A stretch of 64,000 nucleotides of DNA. Source: Cephalopachus bancanus (taxonomy: Eukaryota > Chordata > Mammalia > Primates > Tarsiidae). Made by a program: the position numbers and the translations under genes. The stretch covers positions 3,968,001-4,032,000 of the forward strand of contig JAPVLO010000133.1 in the NCBI GenBank assembly GCA_027257055.1, written 5' to 3'. This document shows, in pieces, positions 23,878 to 36,590 of this stretch (the first letter of the stretch is position 1; each line of letters starts with the position of its first letter). Under the pieces are notes generated by a model that worked only from the letters and a program-made list of their open reading frames with translations, did no database searches and was not told the DNA's origin.

Positions 23878-25204
23878 ACCATACTTAAGCTTTGAAACTG
23901 AGCAATCCACCTCTGGATAACCAAGACTGACTCAAATTTGGGAACATTAAAATAAACTCTTTTTCATATAGCAGAACTTCTTAGTTGGTAGGAGACACTA
24001 AGAACTTAAGATAATAAACATGAAGATCCTGCACTGGAAGTAAACCACTTCAACCTGCACAGAGGGTGTGAGCTTAGTCAAAAGTGAAAATCATAGAATG
24101 TATGTTCAATCTCCCATCTTATCACACAACGTTTAGGGCTTCCACAGCAGGTCTTTAAGCAACAGTTGTTTATCTCTCTGGCTGAGTATCAGAGCAGAGG
24201 ACAGACAGACATGATGTCCGTGGGCATAAGGATTGGAAAATATTGTAAAACCCACTTCCTTGGAAGAAACACCACTCTCACAGTGAATCTGAAAATTCTA
24301 GGGTTAAAAGGTATTATGTACATACAGTTTGACGTAAGTTTGCTTAAGGAATAAACCTGCGCCAGGTCACCGGCCTTGTCACCAACACGAGCTCAATTCT
24401 CATGTGCTGCTACTTCGTCAGTGCCACCTCTTTAAATCCGGGGCCGGTTCTCTCCCTCTATCATCAGGGAAATCCTTCCTTATCCACACTGGAGTGCCAG
24501 GGTTGCATTTAATCAGGCCTCACCAACTATGACTTACCTGGCATCCTGCCCCTTATAAGTCCCCCGGGTTATTCCGTGTTTAAACTTCGTCCTGTGTGGA
24601 ACTGGGTTGTGGAGCCTACCGTCATAGAGAAGAAACCAAATAAAAACGGCCACGTATCCAGTTCTATCAGAAATGAGATAAGTTTTTCTTCCACTTGGGG
24701 CTGTGGCCGGACGCTGCTTGGCAGGGAGCCCTGACCAAGGCTGACTCAGGAAGCCTCTCTACACATATGGGGTTGTGCCGGCACCCGACTGGCAGCAGGG
24801 CAAGGTGTTTCCCTCAGGACCCTTCCTCATTTTCCTGATCCCTGGTTGTACCATCACTTCAAAAGGGAGGGAACAGAAAAATCCAATTGGTGGCATTCCT
24901 CCGAGTCATCTCAAGGCTGGATGAATGGTAAAATTTCATTTCTTACATTCATTTGTTGACTTCTTTCCCACTTTTTAAAAAGACCATTTGAATCAGTGAA
25001 ACTTGCTTCTGTTCGGAGGTCTGCTTAGTAGGCTTTGATAGAAGCCTTTGTTGCTGTTAACATTTAATACCGAGGCCCAAACTGTACCCTGTCTTTCTGT
25101 GCCATCCCATCCGTAAGGAAAATAAGAACTTGGGCTGCAATCACAGAAGTGATTTGCTTCAGCCCCCACCTGACTTTGTTGCTGGAAGATTGGCTCTTCA
25201 GGCA

Positions 25205-25258
25205 GCCAGTCAACCAACCAACCAACCACCCACCCACCCAATCTATCAACCAACCAAT
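25205..25258. repeat. (CAAC/CCAC)n simple repeat
   Basis: Tetranucleotide run of caac and ccac units with a short interruption at tctat. Confidence 0.5.
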
Positions 25259-26844
25259 ACTGATTAAGCATCAACTTAGTCCTCGTGGAATTTACAGGCT
25301 ATAAAATATTCAGACTTTGAGTTCCAGGGAGCTTGGAGGGGTGCACAATGGAATAAACTGGAGTTACAGGGGTAGGCAGGGCTCCTGCATGGTCCTGGAA
25401 GCCACAGTCATGAGTTTGATCTTAATCCTAAGAGTGGTTGAAAGTCAGGAAGGGTGACTGGATCAACTGAGGAAAGACCCACTGTGTCAGAAAAGACTAT
25501 CCATGGAATGAATGGGCATGACTAGAAGGAATGTGGGTGGGACAGCTCCCCTTCCTGTTCTCTTGATTCTCCATGTGGAAGAGTGTGGTCTTCTGGGAAC
25601 TTCCTCCTGCCTTTCCTGGGGCTCTGGGACAGCCCTGGTGCTGGACCATCCTGAAAGCATGATGGGATGCCCCCCCCCCGGGTATCTTGATGGCCCCTGC
25701 CATGGCCTGGCTGACTCTTCTCTGCAAGAGAGCCCCAACTCCCTCAGAACCTCAGTGCTTTATCTTAGTCACAGGTGTCTGCTGATTGGATGGATGAACA
25801 TAGGACTATGGCTCTTTGATCCCCAAATGGCCTTGGTCTTTCGGGTTCATGTCCCAGGCCAGGAAGTTGTAGGATGCCACTATCTTGTCTCACAGTGAGC
25901 CTCCAGTGTTCACCATTCCCCTAGATATCAGCTCGAGGTATGTCAGAAATTCCACAGATTCATCAAGAGGGAGAAGGGGTGGGGCTGGGTCTTGAGAGAT
26001 TTCTTTATGTGGGGAGCCGCCCTCATGAGGTCAGCCCTCACAGAGGCCAGGAGAAATGTCATGAGAGAGTGGGGACAGACAGAGATGGCTTCTCTCCCCA
26101 CTTCGTTTCTCCCTAGGAGTTATGCCAGAGTCTCTCTCTCCACCCTTGTTTAAGTCAGTGTCCCAATCAGCTCTGATACTTTTCCTCGGGGGATCAAGAA
26201 GTCCTTATACCAACAAGCTTCCTGGTAGCTCTTTCTGACTTTAAAGAGTTTCTGGGATAGATCTGTAGACTGGACTTTACTGTGATTCTTGCCATAAATA
26301 AATAGCCACCCCATCTGTGTGATGGGGAGAACATGGTATACTTTCTAAAGTTGTTGCGAGGAATAATTGAAATTCAATGAGAGAGTATGTGTCATGCCTT
26401 GACTGTGTGGTTCTAACTGCAGTCAAGGGCTAGTTATTAATTGAAAGAATCCACTTCCATGCCACTGGCTTCAGTTTTTTCCTTCAGGCCCGAACACGAC
26501 CAATCCAGTCCTGACCGGGGATACTTTCATGTAGTCAGGCTGTGGCGGAGGATGAGGTGACAACTTCAAGCCTGACAAGTTTGTTATCAGTGTTAAAACA
26601 GCCTCAGTGCCATGCTGGGAATGTAGTGGACTCCATTCCACAGAAACCCCAGTGTCCCAAAGTGGACAAAGAGTGATGGTTGCAGTGGTCACACGGCCAT
26701 CAGCCCAGTTGATCAGCCTCTGAGGCATCTGGGACCATGGATGGAGGGAAAGTCATTCCGTATGACCTTCCCCCTCTGTCTATAATCTGACCTCATTGGC
26801 GTCAGGGAAAGGGCCTGGCAGCCCTTCAGACCTTGTCCTGAGTC

Positions 26845-26990
26845 TGGGTTCTGATTCTTTCTAGTTGTATAAGCTTGGACAAATCACATGTTTTGTCGAA
26901 CCTCAGCTTACTCTTCTTTAAAATGAGGACAGTAAGGCTTATTTTGCAAGTTGTTGTGAAGATAAAATTGTATCAGAGGCCTGGCACTCA
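26845..26990 (+). mobile_element. MIR SINE
   Basis: gttgtataagcttggacaaa, ctcttctttaaaatgagg and gttgttgtgaagataaaatt match the MIR order. Shorter MIR 3' pieces sit at about 26300-26400 and 27060-27150. Confidence 0.5.
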
Positions 26991-27157
26991 GCAGTGGGCA
27001 CTCAGCCAGACTTGGGCTATGAAGGCAACAGATTTGAATTGTCTGCTTCCTGAGTACTGCCTCTCTGCCTCAGTTTCCACATGTGAGTAATGAGGATAAT
27101 ATAGTACTATTTTCCAAAGTTGTTGTGAGGAATAATTGAAATTAAATGAGAGAGTAT

Positions 27158-27463
27158 GGCTAGGCATGGTGAGTGGCTAACACTTGTCATCCCAGCACTT
27201 TGGGAGGCAAGGTGGGAGAAGTGCCTGAGCTCAGGAGTTCAAAACCAGCCTGGGCAACATAGCAAGACCTCATCTCTACCAAAAAAAAAAAAATCAAAAA
27301 ATTAACTAGGCTTGGTGGCACACACCTGTAGTTCCAGTTACTCAGGAGGCTGAGACAGAAGGATCACCCAAGCCCAGGAGGCTGAGGCTGGGGTTGTGAT
27401 CATGCCATTGTACTCCAGCCTGGGTGACAGAGTGAGAACCCCAACACACACACAAAAAAAAAA
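27158..27463 (+). mobile_element. Alu SINE, old
   Basis: ggctaggcatggtgagtgg to gtgacagagtgagaacccc followed by a CA/A tail; AluJ-like. Confidence 0.5.
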
Positions 27464-28309
27464 GGAGAGAGAGAAAGAGAGATGCATTCAATATTTGATT
27501 ATATATGCAGTAAATGTTTAGTTATTCACATTATTGTTCCTTCCAGCTTCCCTTTCCTTTCTGCTTGTCCCTGTTGTATCATTCACGAAGGCCTGGAATT
27601 CTGACATTCAGTGCTCTTAAACATAATACATTGGTAGTGTGAGTTAGTGTGGTCCCAGCTCCAGTACTGAATAGACCCCCAAATGTGTAATGGCCCTGAC
27701 ACAAGAGAGGGTTTTGCGCACATGTAGTCCAATGCGGGTGTTCCTGACTGGTGGGCAGTTTTCTTCCACATGCAGTTCCTGAGAACCTCATCTTCCATGG
27801 GAGGTTCCTCCATTGGTGGGGCTTCTACCCACATGGACCCAGCAGGCAGCAAGAGAGCAGGCAGGAGGGGCACACCTGTCTTGTAAACTCCTGGTGGGAG
27901 GTGGTGCACATCACCTCTGCTCACGTCTTATTGGCGAGAACAAGTCAACTGCCTGTACGTAATTACAAGGGGGATGTGGAAGGTGGTCTCCCTGTGTCCT
28001 GGGTGAAGAACTGGCAATTACTGCCACACACAATCCAACCTGTCTCTAGGAAAAATGGACACTTAAAAGTATGTTTGTGCCTCCAGAAGAGAACAGAAAA
28101 CATGGGTGGTCTCCATGGCAGCTTCTAGAATGTCCCATTATTCATTCTTCTGATACTACAGGACACAGACACTTGGGCTTATAAGGACTGGGTTCAGCCC
28201 CATTGTTTCTTTTATTCTATCCTAAATAGAAACCCTTCAAGGACTGGTTACCTTCTTACTTATTTCAAGCAGCATCAGTAGTAGTAGTAAATGATTTAGA
28301 AATTGTGTG

Positions 28310-28597
28310 GGCTGGGCACAGTGACTCATGCCTATAATCCCAGCACTTTGGGAAGCTGAGGTGGGAGGATCACTTGAGTTCAGGAGTTTGAGACCAACCT
28401 AGGCAACATAGTGAGACCTCTACAAAAAAATTTTTTTTAATTAGCCAAGTGTGGTGGTGTGTGCCTATAGTCCTAGCTACTCAGAAACTGAGGCAGAAGG
28501 ATTACCTGAGCCCAGGAAGTCAAGGCTGGTGAGCCATGACCGTGCCACTGCATTCCAGCCTGGGTGACAGAGTGGGACCCTGTCTCAAGAAAAAAAA
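28310..28597 (+). mobile_element. Alu SINE, old
   Basis: ggctgggcacagtgactcat to agtgggaccctgtctcaag plus A-tail, then a GA-rich stretch to about 28640. Confidence 0.5.
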
Positions 28598-29589
28598 GAA
28601 AGAGAGAGGTTGAGGGAGGAAGGGAGAAAAAAAGAAATTGAGTGGACAGCTTGAGTCCCAGTCAAAGAGCTGGAGAGCTCTTGGGGATTGGGAGGACCAG
28701 GAAAGAAATAGGAAATGCTCATTCACGTTCACAGCAAGGCCCGGACCAGAGAACCAGGGACACCTGGAATTTGGTGGGAGAGCTACGATTCAGAGGCTAG
28801 GGAGAGATAGGCAGGGCATCAGGGAGGGTGGCAAAGCTGGCATGAGGAGTCTGATTTGGGGAGAAAAAAGGAGTCAGCCATTAGGCTCATATGAGGAATC
28901 AGGGAAGGTTGGGGTCCTAGAGCATTAGGTGGGATGCCAGTAGCATTTGAGGCCAGCAGGGTGTGATGGTGTGTGGGGATAGTCAAAAAATGTCTTCTCC
29001 CTCCAAATCTCTCTGACTTTGGAATTCGGGACAGACCACGGAACCCCGCAGAATTCTTGGCTCTGTGTTTAAGTTCATATCATTTCTTTGGTAGATTTCT
29101 TTTGGTTTGTCTCAGTTGTGCCAAAATAACTGTGTTTCCATAAACTCCAGGGGCTCTTTAACCGAATCGTGCATTTTTGCTACCTCTGGTGTCTCAGCCA
29201 GAAAAGCTAAGGCTTGAAAGAATGTCAGATTCTGCAGTGGAAACCTCACACAGAGCCTGCCAAGCTCTCGTGTTTGGCTCCTGCCTGTGACCTGATTGCT
29301 TTGAAAGTGTTTTCAGAATCCATTTGACTAGATTTGTGGTAAGAATGGACCTATTACAGTATGGAAAATTGCCACCCTTAAAGGCCAGATATAAATGATT
29401 TATTCATTGAAATGTAATTGATTAAGAGGGAAAAAAAAGAATCTCACTTATAAAAAGGCAGGGATGTGTCTGACATACAGTAAGTTGCAAATACCTACCG
29501 AGAGGTGAAGCAGCCTTGACATGAGGGGTATTTTTAGTTTTCAGGACTCATAACCACGCTGTATGATGGTTTTAATATTATGCAAGGAA

Positions 29590-29590
29590 C

Positions 29591-29631
<41 letters not shown>
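29590..29631. repeat. (AC)21 microsatellite
   Basis: Uninterrupted AC run. Confidence 0.5.
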
Positions 29632-29633
<2 letters not shown>

Positions 29634-29667
29634 TAATATCATAATAGTATGGCTTTCTGATACTTAA

Positions 29668-29871
29668 ATTAAGAGATTTCATTGCAAATGAATGAAACAA
29701 CATAAAAAAAAAACCAAAAGAATACAAAAAATAAAATTAAGAGATTTCATTGCAAATGAATGAAACAACATAAAAAACAAAACAAAAGAATACAAAAAAT
29801 AAAATTAAGAGATTTCATTGCAAACGAATGAAACAACATAAAAAACAAAACAAAAGAATACAAAAAATAAA
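29668..29871. repeat. Tandem repeat, 3 x 68 bp
   Basis: Three units starting at 29668, 29736 and 29804, each beginning attaagagatttcattgcaa, with a handful of differences (mostly in the A-rich part of unit 1). The array touches the 5' edge of the L1 fragment. Confidence 0.5.
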
Positions 29872-30169
29872 ATAGGGAAAACTCTCCTGCACATTGGTGT
29901 AAACAAAGAATTTATTAAGTCCTCTAAAAGCAGACAACAAAACCAAAAATAGACAAATGGGACTTAATTAAACTAAAAGGCTTTTGCACAGCAAGGGAAA
30001 TAACCAATAAAGAGACCATCTATTGAGTGAGAGAAAATATTTGCAAGCTATTTATCCAATAGGATACTGATATCCAGAATATACAAGGAATGCAACAGAA
30101 AAAACAAATAATCCCATTAAAAAGTGGGTAAAGGACATAAATAGATATTTCACAAAAGAAGACATACAA

Positions 30170-30463
30170 GCCGGGCTCGGTGGCTCAGCCTGTAATCCCA
30201 GCACTTTGGGAGGCTGAGGTGAGTGGATTGCCTGAGCCCGCGGGTTCGAGACCCGCCTGGGCAGCGAGACCTCATCTCTACAATAAATCAAAAAATCAGC
30301 CAGGCGTGGTAGCGCATGCCTGTAATTCCGGCTACTTGGAAGGCTGAGGCGGAAGGATCGCCGGAGCCCAGCAGGTCGAGGCTGCGGTGGCCGGGAGCGG
30401 CCACCACACTCCAGTCTGGGCGACAGAGTGAGACTCCAACTCAAAAAAAAAAAAAAAAAAAAA
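30170..30463 (+). mobile_element. Alu SINE, young lineage type, in L1
   Basis: Near-intact, gccgggctcggtggctcagc to gactccaactc plus about 21 A. Exact duplication aaagaagacatacaa on both sides. Best reference copy for the lineage. Confidence 0.5.
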
Positions 30464-30751
30464 GAAGACATACAAATGACCAAGAGGCCAAAATTCTCAA
30501 CATCATTAATCATCAGAGAAATGCAAATCAAAAGCACAAGTCCTGATGGCTGCTGCTAAGAAGACAAAAAAATAGCAGATGCTGGTGAGGATGCGGAGAA
30601 GTCCTACGCTTTTGATGGGAATGTAAACTAGTAAAGCCACTATGGAAAATTCACCAAAAACTGAAAATAGAATAACCATGCGATCCAGCAATCCCGTTAC
30701 GGGGTATCTACCCAAAGGAAAAGAAATCCATGTATCAAAGGAATATCTGTG

Positions 30752-31061
30752 CTGGAATTAAAGGCATGAGTCACCACACCCGGCACAGATATTCCTTTGA
30801 TACTCATGCCTTTAATTCCAGCACTTTGGGAGGCTGAGGCAAGAGGGTTGAGCCCAGGGGTTTGAGACCAGCCTGGGCAACATGGCAAGACCTCATCTCT
30901 ACATATACCAAAAAATTAGCTGGGCATGGTGGCACATGCCTGTAGTTCCAGCTACTTGGAAGGCTGAAGAGGAAGGATCACCTGAACCCAGCAGGTCGAG
31001 GCTGGGGTGGCCACGAGCATGCCATTGCTTGGGCTATAGAATGAGACTCCAATTTAAAAAA
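30752..31061 (+). mobile_element. Alu SINE with inverted head segment, in L1
   Basis: Alu body from 30803 on. Its first ~30 bases appear inverted upstream (30752-30783), followed by an inverted copy of the L1 flank (30784-30802). See the template-switch finding. Confidence 0.5.
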
Positions 31062-33720
31062 GGGGGGGGTGAGATACCTGCATGCATGTGTCTTGCAGTT
31101 CTATTCACTGTAGCAAAGACATGAAATCAACCTAAGTGTCTATTGGTGAATGAATGAAGAAGAAAATGTGGTATATATACACAATAGAATATTATTTGGT
31201 CACTAAAAAAAAAGAATGAAATAAAATTATTTGAAGGAACGTGGATGGAACTGGAGGTCATTATCTTAAGTGAGATAAGCCAGGCACAAAAAGACATGCA
31301 TGTCTCACTTATATGGGGAGCTAAAATTTTTTATTGCATGGAAGTAGAGAGTAGAAAGATAACAGAGATTGAGAAGGGTGAGTAGGGAAGGGGGATGAGG
31401 ATGAAGAAAAGTGGATTAAAAGGTAAAAATATGCAGCAGTGTTTGATGGCAGAGTAGGGTGATTATAGTTAACAAAAATGTACTCAAGTGAGGGATGCCC
31501 TAAATATCCTGACTTGATCGCTACACATTATATACATGGAACAAAATTTCACATGTACCCCATATATTTCTACAACTAAACAAAACAAAACAAAAATCAG
31601 TCTTGGTGATAGAATGATAACTTCATTCAATTTAAACAAACCTCAGAAATTAAATAGAAATAATAAGTAATATACTTAGCAGTGTGGTGCATATGTAATG
31701 TGCACTTGTGCCAGAAACCATCTCTGAGTTAACTTCTGTTACCCATCTCTAATTGTAATTTTCAAATTCACACAGTGATTCCCCTACAGAGAAAGGAGGA
31801 GTCAAAATCACATAAGAGGTTTCAACTCTTCAATAGTTCAGCGTTTTAGGATGACACCTGCCAAAATGACCATGACAGTGGAGGAAGGTTGGGACTAAAA
31901 ATTGATGCCGGTGAGCAAAGCCCACAGACCTAGTTTCAGACAGTCACGACATCCCCATACCTTTAACCTTTTAAACCAAATTAAAGACAATTTCAACCGA
32001 AGTTGGAAGTGCTGAGTCTATAGTGTTCCCTGCATAGGTTGTGCCTGGGAGCATTTGCATTTATTAGGTGGGGCTGGCTCTGGGTCATTTGTGTTTCTCA
32101 CTCACTGGTTTTCACTTTTGTTTTCCTCCTGGATCAAGTCGCTGTCATTCCTCAAGCCAGTTAAGAAAAACAATTATAGGTTTTTAAAAATTCCTAAATC
32201 CACATCTGAGAATTTTGTATGGTATTTTCCTGTCTCAATCTCATTATTCAATTGTCCTTTTTAAAATAGCCAATTCCCCAAATCAGAATTGGAATAAAAA
32301 CATTTCGTGGGGCTTGAATCATTGCTTACCAGCTTCTATTTCTTGCCTATGGATTTGCTGAACTCCCAGCACACTCCTTACACGGTCATGAACCTTAAAG
32401 GAAAATCAAATTCTGAAATCACTTCTTGCGAAGTAAATATGGTACCTTACCGCGGGTTTACCATGATTTCCTCAATACATAAAGAAAAGTCCCAATCACT
32501 ACTGACTTGGTAATAAAGATAAGTCATTATTCAATGTCATGTGCCGATGCTGAATATAAAATAAAAGATATAAAATATCACCAAAAGTTAGAAAACTATG
32601 TGAAAGATTTCATTTGAACAGTTATATACTAAAACTATTCATTATGCTGTAACAGTACATAATTCATAATTATGGTGATCATGCTATCATTTCGAATTGG
32701 TCTTTTTCTCTCCTTTTCCCTCCTTCATTTCTTCCTTTCTCCCTTCCTACTCGTATCTGTCTAATATATAAAAACGCAGATACTATGTATTTATTTCCTT
32801 TTATTCTTGTAACAGATAGTGTCCACATAAAATCAAGTCCAGGGAAGGACATGGATACATTATTCTTAGCTGTCACTACCATCCTCATGGCCCATGAATC
32901 TCACTGTTGAAAATTTATAAAAGACATTTCATCTTTCTTCCACCCGTTCATGGTTGGTCAGAAGTAAGTTACTAGTGTGTATTTTTCCCCTTCTCCTTTC
33001 AGCAATGTAAGAGGTACCTTTTACTATTCAGAGCTTTGAGTTCCTGGAGAGAGGTAGGGGCATGTCCCACTCTCTAAATACCATATCTTATTCACCCCAA
33101 GCCTCACCATCCTATGAGTAGGCTCCAGGAAATGAAGGTGCAGAAATGTTAAATAACATCCCTGGTCTCCCCCAACCCCCACCCCCGTGGCTCTTCCACA
33201 TAGCCTGCCTGAAGTGATCATCCAGTCATCTGTTAAGTAGTAATCAAGTCAGGGCAGATGTCAGAAAGAGGAAACTGATCGACTTGAGACTTTAAAAAGT
33301 AAATGTCGCTCAACATTTTAATTTACATCTTGAAATTAAAAGTTGACACTTTGAGATATGAGATTTATGCAGTGAGGTCTTTTTTCCCTGATACTCTTTA
33401 TTAGAGATAGAGGTAGAAAAGGCAATTATGTTTTTCCCAAGCACAGTTCTGTCAGAATCCAGGTGTTGGAAATACGGTACTGACCTTTTGAATCAATGCT
33501 AGATTTACTAGGAATAACAACAGGATCAGGGCTGGCCTCTGTCACTGTCCTAGGTGGCGCTGTCATAATCACAACACTCCTCACAGTTCAAAGGCTTATA
33601 GAGTCTTTTCCAGTTTCACTGGTTGAAGGACATGCTTTTTTGTTCTGCAGTCCTCTGTGACAGATAAGTGCATAATACATAATCTAAACACGTTTTTATT
33701 GCTCTTGCAAACATCTTAAC

Positions 33721-33999
33721 GATGGCTCAGCCTGTAATCCCAGCGCTTTGGGAGATGAGGTGAGTGGATTGCCTGAGCCCGCGGGTTCAAGACCTGCCTG
33801 GGCAACTTGGCGAGACCTCATCTCTACAATAAATAAAAAATTAGCCGGGCGTAGTAGTGCGCGCCTGTAATTCCGGCTACTCGGAAAGTTGAGGTGGAAG
33901 GATCGCCGGAGTCCAGCAGGTCGAGGCTGCAGTGGCCAGGAGTGGCCACTGCACTCCAATCTGGGTGACAAAGTGAGACTCCAACTCAAAAAAAAAAAA
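33721..33999 (+). mobile_element. Alu SINE, young lineage type, 5'-truncated
   Basis: Begins at ggctcagcctgtaatccc, lacking the first dozen bases; ends gactccaactc plus A12. Confidence 0.5.
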
Positions 34000-34489
34000 G
34001 AACTTTACAATTGTTGGCTTTTTACTAGCAACACCCTCCCTTATCTGGTTGCAGACATGACTTTTCATTCTAAATATAGGAAGTGAGGGGAAATTAAGTA
34101 AATTACCTGTTCTGAGTCACTCAAAGAATCCCTGACAAAGGGAAGATTATGAAGGTTTATGAGTACTTGTGGCTCAAACTGGCAGGTCATAAAGATAGCC
34201 CCAGAATAATTTTCTGTGATCTTGTGAAAATTCCCTCATAGCAACTTTCAGAACGGCTTTTCACATTTGTCAGGGTGAGAATCATAGGCACAATGATAAC
34301 GCGGGAACTGTTTCCCCTGCCCTAAGAAAGCTGAATGAGAAAAGCAAAGCATTTTAATACAAAGAGAAACAGACACAGAAACGTTTTCTACCTCGGAGAC
34401 ACAGAGAGGGAATTAGAAGAAAAAAAGAGAAAGAGAAATAAAAGAAAGAGACTAGGAAAGTGTTTGTGATGACTTGGTTGGGACATCAT

Positions 34490-36060
34490 GACTAGTAATG
34501 CTTTTGGTCTTAAAGTCTTTTATTATCTGAAATTGATGTACTGTCTTTTGGTTAAATTTTATCGGTGTTGTTTTTATCCTTCTACTTACAACTTTCTGTA
34601 TCCTCTTTTATGTGTTTCTTTTAGACAATGTGTATTTGTATTTTTAAAAAACACAATCTGGCCATCTTTGTCTTTTATCAAAAAAAAAATTAGTTCATTC
34701 ACATTTGAGATAATTAACTAACTATTTTTACTTATTTCTGTCACCTAATTTTGGGCTATTTGTTCCACCTGTTCTGTTTCTTTTTTCTCTTTTCTTCTCC
34801 TTTTAAAAATTTATTAATGTTTAGCTATTGCATTTTCCCTTTACTAGTTTAAAAGCTACACATTATTTTTTCTTATGCAAACACATTTACTGTATGCAAA
34901 TGTTAAAGTGCTCTTATCAACTTTCTTCTTACGACAATAACTTGGAACACTTTAATTCTACTTACACTACCCTGGTATTATTATTGTTGTTTTCAATTTT
35001 AATTAATTTTGAACCCCTCAAAGCATTCTTTATATAGTCACTGTTTGTTTATATTTTTCTGTGTATTTCCTATTCTCTTTCTCTTTAGTCCATCTTGCAT
35101 CTCAGATTGGAATCACTCTCCTTCTGCTTGAATTAGGATTTTTTTGGTAAAAATCTACTAGTGCAATTTTTTTTTCTATTTCTGTTTGCCTGAAAATATC
35201 TTTTTTTCCTCCATATATCTTCTTCTTCTTTTTTTGAGTTGGGAGTCTCACTCTGTCATCCAGTGGCATGATCATGGCTCACAGCAGCCTCAACCTCCTG
35301 GGCTCAAGTGATCCTCCTGCCTCAGTCTTCTGAGTAGCTGGAAATACAGGTACTTACCACCACATCTGGCTAATTTTTTATTTTTTTGTAGAGACGAGGA
35401 CTCACTATGTTGCACGGGCTTTAATATCTTCTTAATATATACTTTTCTGAGCATAGAGTTCTAGGTACATTGTTTTTGCTCTCCATGCACAGAAGAATGT
35501 TCTGTCACTTGAGTCCCATTATTACCCTTGAGAAGATACCTGTCAGTTTTGCTATTCCTTTGATGGTCTGGCTTTTGAAGCTATCTTTTTTATTTAGTTT
35601 TACAGTCTTGCTATTTTGTGTTTAGGTGTAGATTTCTTTTTATGTATCCTGCTTAAGATTTGTTAAAATTTTTAATTCTATGGGTCGTTTCTTGAAAATT
35701 TTCTGCCAAGATTGTTTCTGACCCAGTTGTCCTCCCTACTACACCCTAGCCATCTTCTTGAAACTACAGTTAGTTAAGCCTTTTAATTCTTTCCTCTCTA
35801 TACTAATGTATCCTTTCATCTTTCATCTTTTCAATCTCATCTTTCTGAGCTACATTACAGCTGATATTTTTCTAGTTATTTTTCAGTTCACTGAATTGTT
35901 CTTCAGCTGTATCAAATCTGTTATTTAACCAGCCCATTGAATTTTTAGCTTCAATTATTTTTTTATTTCTGGAAATTCTATTTGATTTTTTTAAATGCAC
36001 ATAGTTATTCTATATGGATAGAATGTTTTTTAGAAAATGAATTCATCCCACATTACTTCT
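34490..36060 (-). mobile_element. L1 LINE, old (L1M/HAL1-like), interrupted by Alu
   Basis: Antisense T-rich sequence: cctcttttatgtgtttcttt, aatctggccatctttgtctt, gttctaggtacattgttttt, cagttcactgaattgttctt and ggaaattctatttgattttt, in the order of old L1 sequence. Interrupted by an Alu at 35229-35420. Borders approximate. Confidence 0.5.
35229..35420 (-). mobile_element. Alu SINE, partial
   Basis: Antisense; ttttttgagttgggagtctc to gttgcacgggct. The rest of the left monomer is missing. Confidence 0.5.
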
Positions 36061-36289
36061 TTTGCTTAAAAATCTCCTAAAGTCTGTCTATAATGTCTTT
36101 AAAAAAAGATAAAAGAAAGGCAAGAAAACCACTACAGAACTGTTTATGATCAGACTTTATCAAGCATCTCTCTCAATACAATCAAGGCACACTAGCTTTC
36201 ATCCTGTTTCTCAAACACTGTTCACTCCTTTTATAGGGGCTTTGTACTGTTGTTAATTTTGCCTCGGCGTTTGATATAGCTGGTTCCTT

Positions 36290-36590
36290 CTCATCACATA
36301 AGTGTTCTTTCCTTGCACAGACCATCTCTGACCATACTATCCTGTCTGTACCCCATTCTTGGTCATTCTATCATATTATTCTGCCTTAATGTCACAGCAC
36401 TGTCATTATCCGAAAATATTTGCTTTGTCACCTGTCTTTTCAAATAGAAAGAAGCTCTCCGAGAGTAGGGACTTTATTTCTTTCATCTAGCTCTAATTCC
36501 CAGCACCTAGCAGAGGGTCTGGCGTATAGTAGAGCTTAATAAATATTTGCTGAATGAATGAACAAAATAATGAATACTTGAATGGATGTA
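36290..36590 (+). mobile_element. L2 LINE 3' end
   Basis: gagtagggactttatttctt, ccagcacctagcagagggtc and aataaatatttgctgaatga are clear L2 3' consensus words. Confidence 0.5.

Larger units (their letters stand above)
29872..31599 (+). mobile_element. L1 LINE, 3' part (end of ORF2 and 3' UTR), broken by two Alus
   Basis: ORF2-like sequence (gggaaaactctcctgcacat; cagcaagggaaataaccaat; agaaatgcaaatcaaaagca) continues through the usual L1 end (aatagaatattatttggtca; cacatgtaccccatatattt). Stops and frameshifts throughout, so it is 5'-truncated and dead. Alus lie at 30170-30463 and 30752-31061. Confidence 0.5.

Noticed and set aside
24360..24700. LTR-like stretch with TATA-like and AATAAA words
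   Set aside because: No matching ends or duplication; the words alone are too common.
29668..29871. Regular repeats suggestive of a CRISPR array
   Set aside because: Direct tandem units without spacers, in a primate intron.
30052..30537. 161-residue open frame on the - strand
   Set aside because: Antisense reading through a young Alu and L1; the recurring [14 protein letters not shown] peptide elsewhere has the same Alu origin.
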